Shown here: positions 28,282-36,858 of the stretch, one piece after another
How positions within the stretch are numbered: the first letter of the stretch is position 1
Layout of the letters: every line of letters starts with the position of its first letter
NCBI RefSeq assembly: GCF_013297935.1
Contig: NZ_JAAFIX010000003.1
Coordinates: 248,001-312,000 of the forward strand
Direction of reading: 5' to 3'
DNA: 64,000 bases
DNA from: Rhodoferax sp.
GTDB lineage: Bacteria > Pseudomonadota > Gammaproteobacteria > Burkholderiales > Burkholderiaceae_C
Notes under the pieces: model-generated
Database searches by the model: none
What the model was told of the DNA's origin: nothing
Seen by the model: the letters and a program-made list of their open reading frames with translations, nothing else
Program-made: the position numbers and the translations under genes

Positions 28282-29030
28282 GCGGGGTTCGGGATATCGA
28301 TAAAACTGTGGGTCAAGCCATGCTGGGCAGCCACCCAAGTCGCAACCGCGGCAGAACCATAACGCTCGCTCGCATGGTGCCCACACGCAATGTAGGAGAC
28401 ACCGCATTCACGAGCGTAATGAGCCTGCGGCTCCGAGATTTCACCCGTGATAAACACCTGCGCACCTGCGGCAATCGCCGCCTCGAAATACCCCTGTGCG
28501 CCTCCGGTGCACCAAGCCACCCGGCGTACAGGCCCCGCAAAGCCCTCCACACAAGTCACGTTGCGCCCCAGCACGGACTCCACATGGGCTGCCAACAGCA
28601 AATCACTCTGCCACTCGGTTGCTGACACGCCCAAGTGTCCCAGGCCTTGTTCCCCAAAGTTCGAGAGTGTTTCCAGACCCAGCAGCTTTCCAAGCTGTGC
28701 GTTGTTACCAAACTCTGGGTGAGCGTCTAATGGCAAGTGGTACGCGAGCAAGTTGATGTCATGGGAGAGCAACAAGCCCAAGCGTTTGCGCATCCAGCCA
28801 CTGACCTGCCCATCAAAACCTTTCCAGAACAAGCCGTGGTGTACCAAAATCGCATCCGCTTTCTGGTCGATAGCTGCTTGTATCAGGGCCTCACTGGCTG
28901 TCACCCCGCTCACCACATGCCCGACGCGGCTCCGCCCCTCGACTTGCAGACCGTTATGACAAAAGTCTTTGAAACGCTCAGGCTGCAGCAGGATGTTGAG
29001 CGTCTGAAGGAGTTGCTGGCGGTCAATCAT
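28278..29030 (-). CDS. Nif3-like dinuclear metal centre protein (YbgI family)
   Basis: A 250-residue member of the Nif3/YbgI family, which forms toroidal hexamers with a two-metal site; a GTP cyclohydrolase-like or phosphatase role has been proposed, but the function is not settled. Metal ligands are seen in ILVHHGLFWKG, LPLDAHPEFGN and CGHHASERYG. It overlaps pdxA by 4 bp and is itself overlapped by the cysteine-cluster gene upstream, suggesting a three-gene operon. Confidence 0.9.
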   Translation of the reverse strand: MIDRQQLLQTLNILLQPERFKDFCHNGLQVEGRSRVGHVVSGVTASEALIQAAIDQKADAILVHHGLFWKGFDGQVSGWMRKRLGLLLSHDINLLAYHLPLDAHPEFGNNAQLGKLLGLETLSNFGEQGLGHLGVSATEWQSDLLLAAHVESVLGRNVTCVEGFAGPVRRVAWCTGGAQGYFEAAIAAGAQVFITGEISEPQAHYARECGVSYIACGHHASERYGSAAVATWVAAQHGLTHSFIDIPNPA

Positions 29031-29419
29031 GGTGTTTCGGAATCTTGGTTCTGGAAAGGTATTGTCCCCGAGGGGCGGGCTGTTTCAAGCGTGCTGTCGC
29101 ACCCCTGCCCCGCTGCGATCCAACGCGGAGCCGATTTCTTCAGCAAGGCCGCGAGGGCCTTGCGCAGTGGCTCCCAAATGCCCGGCCACTGGCGCAACAA
29201 CACCTCACCAGGGTCTGACATGGCCCCGCAGCGGTATTGACGCGCCGTATATTCCCACCGAAGTGCCACACAAGCGCCCCGTCGACGCCGACTCAGGACC
29301 ACACCGATAGGGCATGGCTCCACCAGACAACAAACACCGCAGCCGTTGCAGGCAGCACCTGTAGGCGGCTTATTTGGCGCCTCCGGCTCGATCATGATGG
29401 TGCGATAGGGGTCAGTCAT
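29027..29419 (-). CDS. Cysteine-cluster protein (YkgJ-like)
   Basis: A 130-residue protein with a compact cysteine motif CNGCGVCCLVEPCPIG, followed by two more cysteines in GACVALRW and QYRCGAM. The arrangement resembles the YkgJ/zinc- or iron-chelating family, though the whole domain is short. The rest has no motif I recognise. Its stop overlaps the start of the Nif3 gene by 4 bp, so they are translationally coupled. It is divergent from the HtrA-like protease gene across an 82-bp gap. Confidence 0.72.
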   Translation of the reverse strand: MTDPYRTIMIEPEAPNKPPTGAACNGCGVCCLVEPCPIGVVLSRRRRGACVALRWEYTARQYRCGAMSDPGEVLLRQWPGIWEPLRKALAALLKKSAPRWIAAGQGCDSTLETARPSGTIPFQNQDSETP

Positions 29420-29501
29420 AGGTCATGCAGCTACTCGCAGCTTAGCAGCCTACAATTTGCCGGTGGCATCCGCTGTTGTGTGCCTTTTGCTGAGTGATTT
29501 C

Positions 29502-30644
29502 ATGAAAAGACTTTGGTTGCTGTTCTCTCAAACGTGCACCGTACTTCTGGCGACTTACTTTGTAGTGGCCACTCTCAAACCGCAATGGGTGAACCCTGGC
29601 AGTAGCTCCCGCGGTGTCATCTCCATGTTTGAATCTCCGGCGCCTGCAGTCGGGGAAATCCCGCCGGGGAGCCTGCGCAACGCGGCACAGATCGCCTCGT
29701 CGGCAGTGGTGAGCATTGCCACCAGCAAAGCCGCCGCACAGCACCCCAACGCCAACGACCCTTGGTTCAAATTCTTCTACGGTGACCAAAGTGAGGACCC
29801 TCAAGGTGGTCTCGGGAGTGGTGTGATCGTCAGCCCCCAAGGCTACATACTGACCAACAATCATGTGATTGAAGAGGCCGATGAAATTGAAGTGTTCTTC
29901 AACGACGGGCGCAAATCCATTGCCAAGGTGATCGGCACCGACCCCGACAGCGATCTCGCTGTTTTGAAGGTCGAGCTCGACAAATTGCCCGCCATCGTGC
30001 TCGGCAATGCTGATGCATTGCGGGTGGGCGACCAAGTCTTGGCCATCGGCAACCCCTTTGGCGTAGGCCAGACGGTTACCAGCGGGATTGTGAGCGCACT
30101 GGGCAGAAACCAGTTGGGCATCAACACGTTTGAGAACTTTATCCAAACGGACGCCGCCATCAACCCCGGCAACTCAGGCGGCGCACTGGTGGACACCAAC
30201 GGCAACTTGCTCGGCATCAACACCGCCATCTACTCCCGCTCCGGCGGCAGTATGGGCATCGGTTTTGCCATACCGGTGACTACGGCCAAGCAAGTGCTCG
30301 AAGACATTGTGAAAGACGGCAAAGTCACGCGCGGCTGGATCGGGGTGGAACCCAATGACCTTTCGCCTGAATTGGCGGAGACATTTGATGTCAAGGCCCA
30401 AGAAGGAGTCATCATCACCGGCGTCTTGCAAAACGGCCCGGCCTCCCAAGCGGGGATCCGCCCGGGTGATGTCATTTTGAGCATCAACGGCAAACCGGTG
30501 AAGGACGTCACGCAGCTTTTAGCGCTGGTGTCTTCCCTGAAGCCCGGTGTTGAATCCGCCTTTACGGTCCAGCGCAAAGATGCGGACGTGAACTTGAAAC
30601 TCACCCCAGGCGTACGGCCCAAGCCCAAAGCTGTTAAGCGCTGA
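29502..30644 (+). CDS. DegS/HtrA-type serine protease with one PDZ domain
   Basis: A periplasmic trypsin-like protease of 380 residues. One N-terminal membrane anchor (LLFSQTCTVLLATYFVV) is followed by the protease domain with catalytic His121 in TNNHVI, Asp151 in DSDLAVLK and Ser225 in GNSGGALV, then a single PDZ domain (GVIITGVLQNGPASQAGIRP). One PDZ plus an anchor is the DegS/AlgW layout, suggesting a sensor that starts the envelope stress cascade, rather than the two-PDZ DegP type. Substrate is inferred. The start MKRLWLLF at 29502 is chosen because the upstream residues are not signal-like. Confidence 0.9.
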   Translation: MKRLWLLFSQTCTVLLATYFVVATLKPQWVNPGSSSRGVISMFESPAPAVGEIPPGSLRNAAQIASSAVVSIATSKAAAQHPNANDPWFKFFYGDQSEDPQGGLGSGVIVSPQGYILTNNHVIEEADEIEVFFNDGRKSIAKVIGTDPDSDLAVLKVELDKLPAIVLGNADALRVGDQVLAIGNPFGVGQTVTSGIVSALGRNQLGINTFENFIQTDAAINPGNSGGALVDTNGNLLGINTAIYSRSGGSMGIGFAIPVTTAKQVLEDIVKDGKVTRGWIGVEPNDLSPELAETFDVKAQEGVIITGVLQNGPASQAGIRPGDVILSINGKPVKDVTQLLALVSSLKPGVESAFTVQRKDADVNLKLTPGVRPKPKAVKR

Positions 30645-30649
30645 AAGCA

Positions 30650-30674
30650 AAACCCCCGCACGGAGGCGGGGGTT
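30650..30674. terminator. Terminator between htrA-like gene and tatC
   Basis: AACCCCCGC pairs with GCGGGGGTT, 9 bp, with a 6-nt loop. On the minus strand the stem is followed by TTTT, so it ends the tat transcript; on the plus strand the T-tract is only two bases long. Confidence 0.75.
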
Positions 30675-30696
30675 GCAGATCTAGGCAGTTGCGCGC

Positions 30697-31482
30697 TTAG
30701 GCGGAACTGGACTCTTCGGCCGGAGCCTGCGTGTGTTTGATGAAAATCTGCGCTGCCCAAATGCCGATCTCGTACAAGATACACATCGGAATTGCTAGCG
30801 CCAGTTGCGACACCACATCGGGCGGCGTCACGATAGCAGCCACCACAAACGCCAGCACTATGAAATAGCTACGAAAGGCCTTGAGTTTTTCGACAGAGAC
30901 GATGCCCATTCGGGCGAGCACCACCACAACGATGGGCACTTCAAACGCCAGGCCGAATGCCAGGAACATGGACAACACAAAGTCCAGATACGCCTCGATA
31001 TCCGGCGTCGCGGCAATGCTTTTGGGTGCGAAGCTCTGGATGAACTTGAAAACCTGCCCGAAGACGAAAAAGTAGCAAAACGCCACGCCAATGAAGAACA
31101 GCACTGTGCTGGACACCACCAGCGGCAAGACCAGTTTCTTCTCATGGCTGTAGAGGCCGGGCGCCACAAATGCCCACATCTGCCACAGCACCACCGGTAG
31201 CGCAATCAGGAATGCTGTCATCAGCATGATCTTGAGCGGCACCAGGAATGGCGAAATCACCGAGGTCGCAATCAGCTTGCCGCCCTCCGGCAAAGAGGCA
31301 ATCAAAGGCTGGGCCAAGAAGTCATACAGCGCGGCCGGGCCCGGGTACAGCGCCAACACCGCCATAGCGATGCCCACTGCAATCGCGGCTTTGACCAAGC
31401 GGTCGCGCAACTCCATCAAATGCTGGACGAACGGCTGCTCGGTTCCGGCAAGCTCGTCTTGCGGTTGATTTTCAGTAGACAT
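30697..31482 (-). CDS. tatC: Twin-arginine translocase subunit TatC
   Basis: The multispanning receptor of the Tat export pathway, which recognises twin-Arg signals of folded proteins. It has 261 residues and six hydrophobic segments. QHLMELRDRLVKA is the conserved cytoplasmic N-terminus, and FALVVAAIVTPPDVVSQ-like sequence (VVAAIVTPPDVVSQLALAIP) marks the last helices. It is last in tatA-tatB-tatC, downstream of the his and HIT genes. Confidence 0.96.
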   Translation of the reverse strand: MSTENQPQDELAGTEQPFVQHLMELRDRLVKAAIAVGIAMAVLALYPGPAALYDFLAQPLIASLPEGGKLIATSVISPFLVPLKIMLMTAFLIALPVVLWQMWAFVAPGLYSHEKKLVLPLVVSSTVLFFIGVAFCYFFVFGQVFKFIQSFAPKSIAATPDIEAYLDFVLSMFLAFGLAFEVPIVVVVLARMGIVSVEKLKAFRSYFIVLAFVVAAIVTPPDVVSQLALAIPMCILYEIGIWAAQIFIKHTQAPAEESSSA

Positions 31483-31503
31483 GGCGAAATTGTTGTGCTC
31501 CGT

Positions 31504-31947
31504 TTAACGGACGCGTGGAGGACGGAAGCGGGCCACCCTTGCGGCGCCCGAGAGAGCACGTGTGCGCACCCCGTTGCGGGCCTTGTACCACTGCGGCATG
31601 GCACCCTGCTTCAGGCGCCAATTCTTGTTGGGATGCTTGTAGCTCGGAGGCTCAGACTCCAGCGCCGCATCCGTGGTGGCCGACCAGGTGTTTTCAAAGT
31701 CAGACGCAGTGGTTTGGATGGAGTTTTCAACATCACGCGCAGCACCTTCTACGGTTTCACGCATTTTCTTCAACTCGTCCAAGTCCATCGACCGGTTGAC
31801 CTCAGCTTTGACGTCCGCCACGTATCGCTGCGCCTTGCCCAGCAAGGCACCCACCGTGCGGGCTACCCGAGGCAGCTTCTCCGGCCCGATGACGATCAAC
31901 GCCACCGCGCCGATCAGCGCCATTTTGGAAATTCCGAGATCAATCAC
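31504..31947 (-). CDS. tatB: Sec-independent translocase protein TatB
   Basis: A single-span partner of TatC. It has 147 residues: [20 protein letters not shown] as the membrane helix with the Glu8-equivalent replaced by SK, the hinge [13 protein letters not shown], then a long amphipathic helix ([20 protein letters not shown]). The basic C-terminal tail after residue 105, rich in Arg and Ala, is not conserved. It lies between tatA and tatC. Confidence 0.93.
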   Translation of the reverse strand: MIDLGISKMALIGAVALIVIGPEKLPRVARTVGALLGKAQRYVADVKAEVNRSMDLDELKKMRETVEGAARDVENSIQTTASDFENTWSATTDAALESEPPSYKHPNKNWRLKQGAMPQWYKARNGVRTRALSGAARVARFRPPRVR

Positions 31948-31958
31948 GCAGGACTAGC

Positions 31959-32195
31959 TCAGTTTTTTTGCTTGGCTTCCACGTCGATCGTGGTTTTTTC
32001 AGAAGCGTTGGCCACTTGCTGTGCAGGAGCGGCTTTGTCGTCGGCCGCGGGAGCGGTGCCGTCTTTCATGCCGTCCTTAAAGCCCTTTACGGCTCCACCC
32101 AGATCGGAGCCGATGTTCTTGAGCTTTTTGGTGCCGAACACCATCACCACGATCAGCAGAACGATTAACCAGTGCCAGATAGAAAAAGAACCCAT
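31959..32195 (-). CDS. tatA: Sec-independent translocase protein TatA
   Basis: The pore-forming subunit, 78 residues. One helix, [18 protein letters not shown], is followed by the [21 protein letters not shown] amphipathic helix, here cited in part, and an Ala/Asp-rich acidic tail. It starts the tatABC group and lies 48 bp after the HIT gene. Confidence 0.95.
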   Translation of the reverse strand: MGSFSIWHWLIVLLIVVMVFGTKKLKNIGSDLGGAVKGFKDGMKDGTAPAADDKAAPAQQVANASEKTTIDVEAKQKN

Positions 32196-32243
32196 GATGT
32201 ACTCCTAACGATAAATTGAATTCTAGTCGCCCACCCGGAGCAA

Positions 32244-32621
32244 CTAACCTCTCAGCCAAGGGCGCGGACCACCCATGACATGAAAATGCAAGTGATGGAC
32301 CTCTTGGCCCCCTTCCACCCCGGTGTTGGTCACCAAACGGTAGCCGCCTTCCGGATAGGGGTTGCAGCCCTCCTTCAATGCCAACTGCGGCACCAAGGAC
32401 ATCATGTGCGCCATCAGAGCGCCATGCTCCGCCGTAATGTGGGCCATGCTGGGAATATGGGCTTTGGGAATCAGCAAAAAGTGCACCGGCGCCCACGGGT
32501 TGATGTCGTGAAAGGCGTACACCAGCTCGTCCTCAAAGACCACCTTGGACGGAATCTGCTTGGCCACGATCTTGCAAAAAATGCAATTCGGATCGTGGGC
32601 GCTGTGGGTGTGCTCGCTCAT
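32244..32621 (-). CDS. HIT family nucleotide hydrolase (HinT-like)
   Basis: A 125-residue purine nucleoside phosphoramidase-like protein. The N-terminal CIFCKIVAKQIPS motif and the C-terminal HIT triad HHLHFHVMGG are complete. HinT proteins hydrolyse AMP-lysine-type adducts; the cellular substrate is unknown. The ATG at 32621 (MSEHTHSAHD) overlaps the preceding stop by 4 bp. The position between hisE and tatA is common in the Burkholderiales. Confidence 0.93.
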   Translation of the reverse strand: MSEHTHSAHDPNCIFCKIVAKQIPSKVVFEDELVYAFHDINPWAPVHFLLIPKAHIPSMAHITAEHGALMAHMMSLVPQLALKEGCNPYPEGGYRLVTNTGVEGGQEVHHLHFHVMGGPRPWLRG

Positions 32622-33019
32622 GCACCAATCTCCTGACCTTTGTTCATAGCCATAAAGCCCGTCACGATACGGTAGAGAAACCACACCGATATGACAGCCC
32701 AGGCAATAGCCCCGGGAAAGTAGAACAAGAAGAACAAGGGGAAGGTCAGTGCATAGGCCAGCCCCGCAAAAATAACGGAACGGATGCGCCACCGGAAATG
32801 CGATGCATGCCAGGTGCCGACTGCGTCATCGCGCTTGACCAAGTCCAGTATCAAGGCCACGACCAGCAGCGTCATGCCGAACTGCCCACCGGGAATAAAT
32901 GCCGCCACCGCCACAATGAGGTGCAGCACATAGCTGATCGTCCCCACCGTGTTGAGCCCTTGCAGCTTGAGCAACAGGGTTTGGTCTGGCGTGGCAGGCG
33001 TCGTAAAGTCTTGGCTCAT
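32618..33019 (-). CDS. Small membrane protein, DUF4870-like
   Basis: A 133-residue protein with a short polar N-terminus and three to four hydrophobic segments (ISYVLHLIVAVAAFIPGG, MTLLVVALILDLV, SVIFAGLAYALTFPLFFLFY, AIAWAVISVWFLYRIV). The pattern of a His/Trp-containing loop, TWHASHFRWRIR, between helices fits DUF4870-type membrane proteins; function is unknown. It starts 11 bp after hisE and overlaps the HIT gene by 4 bp, so it is part of the his-tat transcript. Confidence 0.72.
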   Translation of the reverse strand: MSQDFTTPATPDQTLLLKLQGLNTVGTISYVLHLIVAVAAFIPGGQFGMTLLVVALILDLVKRDDAVGTWHASHFRWRIRSVIFAGLAYALTFPLFFLFYFPGAIAWAVISVWFLYRIVTGFMAMNKGQEIGA

Positions 33020-33030
33020 GGCTTGGCTCC

Positions 33031-33411
33031 TTATTTCGACTCGGCTTCGCGGGCCACGGCCTTGCGCAAGGCTTTTTCTTCCAAGCCGCTGGTGCCCAAG
33101 CGGCGCTCCAGCTCGGCAATGACGTCGGCAGGGCTCAGCCCGTAGTGGGCCAATGCCACCATGCTGTGGAACCACAGGTCCGCCATTTCGTAGACGATCT
33201 TGTTTTTGTCGCCGCCGTAGTCGGCGTCTTTGGCGGCGAGCACCACTTCGGTGGCCTCTTCGCCGATTTTCTTCAAAAAGGCGTCAGGGCCTTTGTGCAG
33301 CAGGCGAGCCACATAGCTGGCCTCGGGGTCACCCCCGTTGGCGGCTTTGCGGCTTTCAATGACCGCGGCCAAATGGGCCAGCGCGTCTTGGGAAGTGATT
33401 GTGTCCTGCAT
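33031..33411 (-). CDS. hisE: Phosphoribosyl-ATP pyrophosphohydrolase
   Basis: Second step of histidine synthesis, removing pyrophosphate from PR-ATP. It has 126 residues in the MazG-like all-alpha fold. The metal-binding pattern is seen in [15 protein letters not shown] and [19 protein letters not shown]. It is a separate gene from hisI here, as is usual in betaproteobacteria. It follows hisI by 16 bp. Confidence 0.95.
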   Translation of the reverse strand: MQDTITSQDALAHLAAVIESRKAANGGDPEASYVARLLHKGPDAFLKKIGEEATEVVLAAKDADYGGDKNKIVYEMADLWFHSMVALAHYGLSPADVIAELERRLGTSGLEEKALRKAVAREAESK

Positions 33412-33427
33412 GGTGTGAATACGCGCT

Positions 33428-33841
33428 TTACTTGTAAATGGATTCAGGGTCTTTCAGCACCGGGTCCACCGCCGCCCACACGCCGTCCTTCAGCACACTG
33501 AAGAAGCAGCTGTGGCGACCGGTGTGGCAGGCAATCCCCGGCTCGTGGCCCAACTGGGTCACTTTGAGCAAGATAACGTCACTGTCGCAGTCCATGCGAA
33601 TCTCATGGACTTTCTGCACATGGCCCGACTCCTCGCCCTTGAACCAGAGCTTGTCACGCGAGCGGCTGAAATACACCGCCTGCCCGAGCTCCACCGTTTT
33701 TTGCAACGCTTCGCGGTTCATCCAGGCAAACATCAGCACATCGCCGGTGGTTTGCTCTTGCGCAATCACCGGCACCAGGCCTTTGGAGTCCCAGCGAATG
33801 TGCTTGATCCAGCTGACGGGAGGGGTAGTGGGAGTGTCCAT
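33428..33841 (-). CDS. hisI: Phosphoribosyl-AMP cyclohydrolase
   Basis: Third step of the pathway, opening the purine ring of PR-AMP. It has 137 residues. [20 protein letters not shown] and [18 protein letters not shown] are signature blocks, and metal ligands lie in [11 protein letters not shown] and [10 protein letters not shown]. Its start codon touches a dispersed repeat that fills the gap to hisF. Confidence 0.96.
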   Translation of the reverse strand: MDTPTTPPVSWIKHIRWDSKGLVPVIAQEQTTGDVLMFAWMNREALQKTVELGQAVYFSRSRDKLWFKGEESGHVQKVHEIRMDCDSDVILLKVTQLGHEPGIACHTGRHSCFFSVLKDGVWAAVDPVLKDPESIYK

Positions 33842-33903
33842 TTGCTACTTTTTTAATAGCTACTCGCGCAATATTAGCGAGGGCTAGAGGCCAAAAAGGC
33901 TTA
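33841..33903 (+). repeat. Dispersed 60-bp repeat, copy 4, filling the hisF-hisI gap
   Basis: Plus orientation. TAGCTACTCGCG (33857-33868), 12 nt, then GGGCTAGAGG (33881-33890) and CCAAAAAGGC. It occupies the whole space between hisF and hisI; the hisF stop and the first base of the hisI start codon are at its edges. Confidence 0.8.
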
Positions 33904-34680
33904 AATCCGGACGGGAATTCCCCGCTCGGCCATACGGGCCTTGGCTTGGCCCACGGTGTATTCACCGTAGTGGAAGATGCTGGCCGCCAACACGGCGTCC
34001 GCCCCACCCTGCTGCACACCATCGGCCAGATGGTCGAGGTTGCCTACGCCACCGCTAGCAATCACCGGCACACTGATGGCGTCTGCCACCGCGCGGGTCA
34101 GCGCCAGGTCAAAACCGCTCTTGGTGCCGTCGCGGTCCATGCTGGTGAGCAAAATCTCACCAGCCCCACGCCGGGCCATTTCGGTCGCCCACACCACGGC
34201 ATCGAGACCGGTGTTTTTACGCCCACCGTGGCTGTAGACATCCCAGCCGGCGCCACGGGTGGCGGCGTCTTCAGCCGAGCGCCGCTTGGCGTCGATGGCG
34301 ACCACAATGGCCTGCGAACCATACTTGTGCGAAGCGTCTTCAATCACTTGCGGGTTGGCCAATGCAGCGGAGTTGAAGCTGACCTTGTCGGCACCGGCAT
34401 TGAGCAGGCGGCGCACATCTTCGACCACCCGCACGCCACCACCCACGGTGAGCGGAATAAACACCTGGGATGCCACGGCTTCGATGATGTGCAGGATCAG
34501 GTCGCGCCCATCGCTGGTGGCCGTGATGTCGAGGAAGGTGAGCTCGTCGGCGCCCTGGTCGTTGTAGCGGGCGGCAATCTCCACCGGGTCACCGGCATCG
34601 CGCAGCTCGACAAAATTGACGCCTTTGACGACGCGACCACCGGTCACGTCCAGGCACGGAATGATGCGTTTAGCGAGCAT
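33901..34680 (-). CDS. hisF: Imidazole glycerol phosphate synthase, cyclase subunit
   Basis: The TIM-barrel subunit that builds imidazole glycerol phosphate with ammonia from HisH. It has 259 residues: [20 protein letters not shown], the catalytic Asp in [12 protein letters not shown], and [15 protein letters not shown] with the second Asp. [13 protein letters not shown] closes the phosphate site. It shares one base with the hisA stop. Only hisI and hisE of the pathway follow it. Confidence 0.97.
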   Translation of the reverse strand: MLAKRIIPCLDVTGGRVVKGVNFVELRDAGDPVEIAARYNDQGADELTFLDITATSDGRDLILHIIEAVASQVFIPLTVGGGVRVVEDVRRLLNAGADKVSFNSAALANPQVIEDASHKYGSQAIVVAIDAKRRSAEDAATRGAGWDVYSHGGRKNTGLDAVVWATEMARRGAGEILLTSMDRDGTKSGFDLALTRAVADAISVPVIASGGVGNLDHLADGVQQGGADAVLAASIFHYGEYTVGQAKARMAERGIPVRI

Positions 34681-35420
34681 CAGCCGTTCAACTCATCAGC
34701 GCGGAGCTGGGCTTTTTCAAAGTCGAGATCGCCGCTGTAGATGGCGCGGCCGCAGATCACACCTTCTACGCCTTCACTCTCTACTTCGCACAATGCCTCA
34801 ATGTCTGCCATGTTGGACAAGCCACCCGAGGCGATCACGGGAATGGTCAGCGCCTGGGCGAGCTTGACGGTGGCGTCGATGTTGATGCCCGAGAGCATGC
34901 CGTCGCGGCCGATGTCGGTGTAGATGATGGATTCGACGCCGTAGTCTTCAAACTTCTTGCCCAGGTCCACCACGTCGTGGCGGGTGAGCTTGCTCCAGCC
35001 GTCGGTGGCTACCTTGCCGTCGCGCGCGTCCAGGCCCACGATGATGTGGCCGCCAAATGCGGTGCAGGCGTCCTGCAAAAAGCCGGGGTTTTTAACCGCT
35101 GCGGTGCCGATGATCACGTAGCGCAAGCCCGCATCCAGATAGCGCTCGATGGTGTCCAGGTCGCGGATACCGCCACCCAGCTGCACATCAATCTCGCCGC
35201 CCACTTCTTTCAAAATCTTGCGGATGGCCACCTCGTTCTTTGGATGGCCGGCAAACGCGCCATTCAGGTCTACCAGGTGCAGGCGGCGCGCGCCTTTGTC
35301 AACCCAGCTTCGGGCCATGACCGCAGGGTCTTCGCCGAAAGTGGTGGATTGGTCCATATCGCCTTGTTTGAGGCGAACGCAGTGGCCGTCTTTGAGGTCA
35401 ATCGCAGGAATTAAAAGCAT
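34680..35420 (-). CDS. hisA: ProFAR isomerase (HisA)
   Basis: A TIM-barrel Amadori isomerase of 246 residues acting just before HisF/His[18 protein letters not shown] with the catalytic Asp, [27 protein letters not shown] with the second Asp and [13 protein letters not shown] are all present. Half-barrel symmetry with the neighbouring hisF is evident. It follows hisH by 68 bp. Confidence 0.97.
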   Translation of the reverse strand: MLLIPAIDLKDGHCVRLKQGDMDQSTTFGEDPAVMARSWVDKGARRLHLVDLNGAFAGHPKNEVAIRKILKEVGGEIDVQLGGGIRDLDTIERYLDAGLRYVIIGTAAVKNPGFLQDACTAFGGHIIVGLDARDGKVATDGWSKLTRHDVVDLGKKFEDYGVESIIYTDIGRDGMLSGINIDATVKLAQALTIPVIASGGLSNMADIEALCEVESEGVEGVICGRAIYSGDLDFEKAQLRADELNG

Positions 35421-35488
35421 GGTGCTTCAGGGTTGGAGGAAAAAAGAGGTCGCTTTGCCAAATGCAGAGGTGCGGCAAGGAAAAAGAA

Positions 35489-36151
35489 TCAAGGGTTCCA
35501 GTGCAGGAAATTTCGGTACAGGGCTAAACCATGTTCGGCGCTCTTCTCGGGGTGGAATTGCGTCGCGAAAATATTATCGCGCGCAATGGCGCAAGAGAAG
35601 CGCTGGCCGTATTCGGTCTCGCCCACGCTGTGGCGCGCATCCGACGGTTGGGCGTAGTAGCTGTGCACAAAGTAAAAGTAAGCGCCGTCCGGCACATCGC
35701 CCCACACCGGGTGCCGCAGTGCAGCATCGGCGGCGCCGGTTTGCCACACGCGGTTCCAGCCCATTTGGGGCACTTTGTAGCGGCTGCCATCGGGCTGAAT
35801 TTGCCCTGCCAGCTCAAACTTGACCACCTCGCCAGGAATCAGGCCCAGCGAGGGCGTGTCTTGCTCTTGCGAGTGGTCGAGCAGCATTTGCATGCCCACA
35901 CACACGCCCATGAGCGGCTTGTGGGCAGCGGCATGCATGACGGCATCGAACATGCCGGAGTCGTGCAACTCGCGCATGCAGTCGCGCATGGCGCCCTGGC
36001 CCGGCAGCACCACGCGTTCGGCGTCCATTACCTCTTGCGCAGTGCGGGCCCACACGACTTCGACACCTGCATCGGCTGCGACATGCATCACCGCCTGGGT
36101 GACCGAGCGCAAATTTCCCATGCCGTAATCGACGACTGCCACTTTTTTCAT
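35489..36151 (-). CDS. hisH: Imidazole glycerol phosphate synthase, glutaminase subunit
   Basis: A class I glutamine amidotransferase of 220 residues that feeds ammonia to HisF. The nucleophile is in [15 protein letters not shown], and His and Glu of the triad are in [25 protein letters not shown] is the standard N-terminus. It is a little longer than usual (around 200-215). Its start shares one base with the hisB stop. Confidence 0.97.
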   Translation of the reverse strand: MKKVAVVDYGMGNLRSVTQAVMHVAADAGVEVVWARTAQEVMDAERVVLPGQGAMRDCMRELHDSGMFDAVMHAAAHKPLMGVCVGMQMLLDHSQEQDTPSLGLIPGEVVKFELAGQIQPDGSRYKVPQMGWNRVWQTGAADAALRHPVWGDVPDGAYFYFVHSYYAQPSDARHSVGETEYGQRFSCAIARDNIFATQFHPEKSAEHGLALYRNFLHWNP

Positions 36152-36780
36152 CAGAGCGATCCTTTGGTGGAGGGAATCACGCCCAGTGCGCGCGGGTCGA
36201 ACTCCAGGGCGGAGCGCAGTGCGCGGGCAAAGGCCTTGAATACGGTTTCGGCCTGGTGGTGGGCGTTTTCGCCCTTGAGGTTGTCAATGTGCAGGGTCAC
36301 CAGCGCGTGGTTCACAAAACCCTGAAAAAACTCGTGCGTGAGCTGGGTGTCAAACGCGCCGATCATGCCGCTCTTGAAGGGCACATCCATCTCCAGCTGC
36401 GGGCGGCCCGAAAAGTCGATCACCACGCGGCTCAAGGCTTCGTCCAGCGGCACATAGGCGTGTCCGTAGCGGCGAATACCTTTTTTGTCGCCCACCGCTT
36501 TGGCAAACGCCTGCCCGAGGGTGATGCCCACGTCTTCCACGGTGTGGTGGCCGTCAATGTGCAAGTCGCCTTCGGCCTCGATGTCGAGGTCGATCAGCCC
36601 GTGGCGGGCAATCTGGTCGAGCATGTGGTCAAAAAAGCCGATGCCGGTGGACAAGCGGCTCACGCCGGTGCCATCGATATTGATGCGCACGCGGATTTTG
36701 GTCTCGGCCGTGTTGCGCGACACCTCGGCAACGCGGGCCGGCATGGCGGTGGAAACTTCAGTCAGTGGGTAATTGCTCAT
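36151..36780 (-). CDS. hisB: Imidazoleglycerol-phosphate dehydratase
   Basis: A manganese enzyme that dehydrates IGP to imidazole acetol phosphate. It has 209 residues and no phosphatase domain, so it is the monofunctional type. [32 protein letters not shown] and [15 protein letters not shown] carry the metal-binding histidines. The upstream gap to hisC contains a GC-rich hairpin repeat rather than a promoter I can recognise. Confidence 0.97.
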   Translation of the reverse strand: MSNYPLTEVSTAMPARVAEVSRNTAETKIRVRINIDGTGVSRLSTGIGFFDHMLDQIARHGLIDLDIEAEGDLHIDGHHTVEDVGITLGQAFAKAVGDKKGIRRYGHAYVPLDEALSRVVIDFSGRPQLEMDVPFKSGMIGAFDTQLTHEFFQGFVNHALVTLHIDNLKGENAHHQAETVFKAFARALRSALEFDPRALGVIPSTKGSL

Positions 36781-36790
36781 AGCGACTCCT

Positions 36791-36858
36791 GCCGAGCCGC
36801 CTCCAAGGAGGCGACGGCCCCCTTGGGGGGCAGCGAACGAATGTAAGCGTGGGGGTTC
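36791..36858. repeat. GC-rich double-hairpin intergenic repeat between hisC and hisB
   Basis: Two adjacent stems: CGCCTCC-AA-GGAGGCG and GCCCCC-TT-GGGGGGC, followed by AGCGAACGA and AAGCGTGGGGG. From memory, similar GC-rich double hairpins recur between genes in Comamonadaceae; I cannot confirm that here. Only one copy is in the window. It would fold strongly in the his mRNA. Confidence 0.6.

Noticed and set aside
33841-33903. A promoter for hisI in the hisF-hisI gap
   Set aside because: The gap is entirely repeat copy 4, and its TTTTTTAATAG stretch belongs to the repeat hairpin region.
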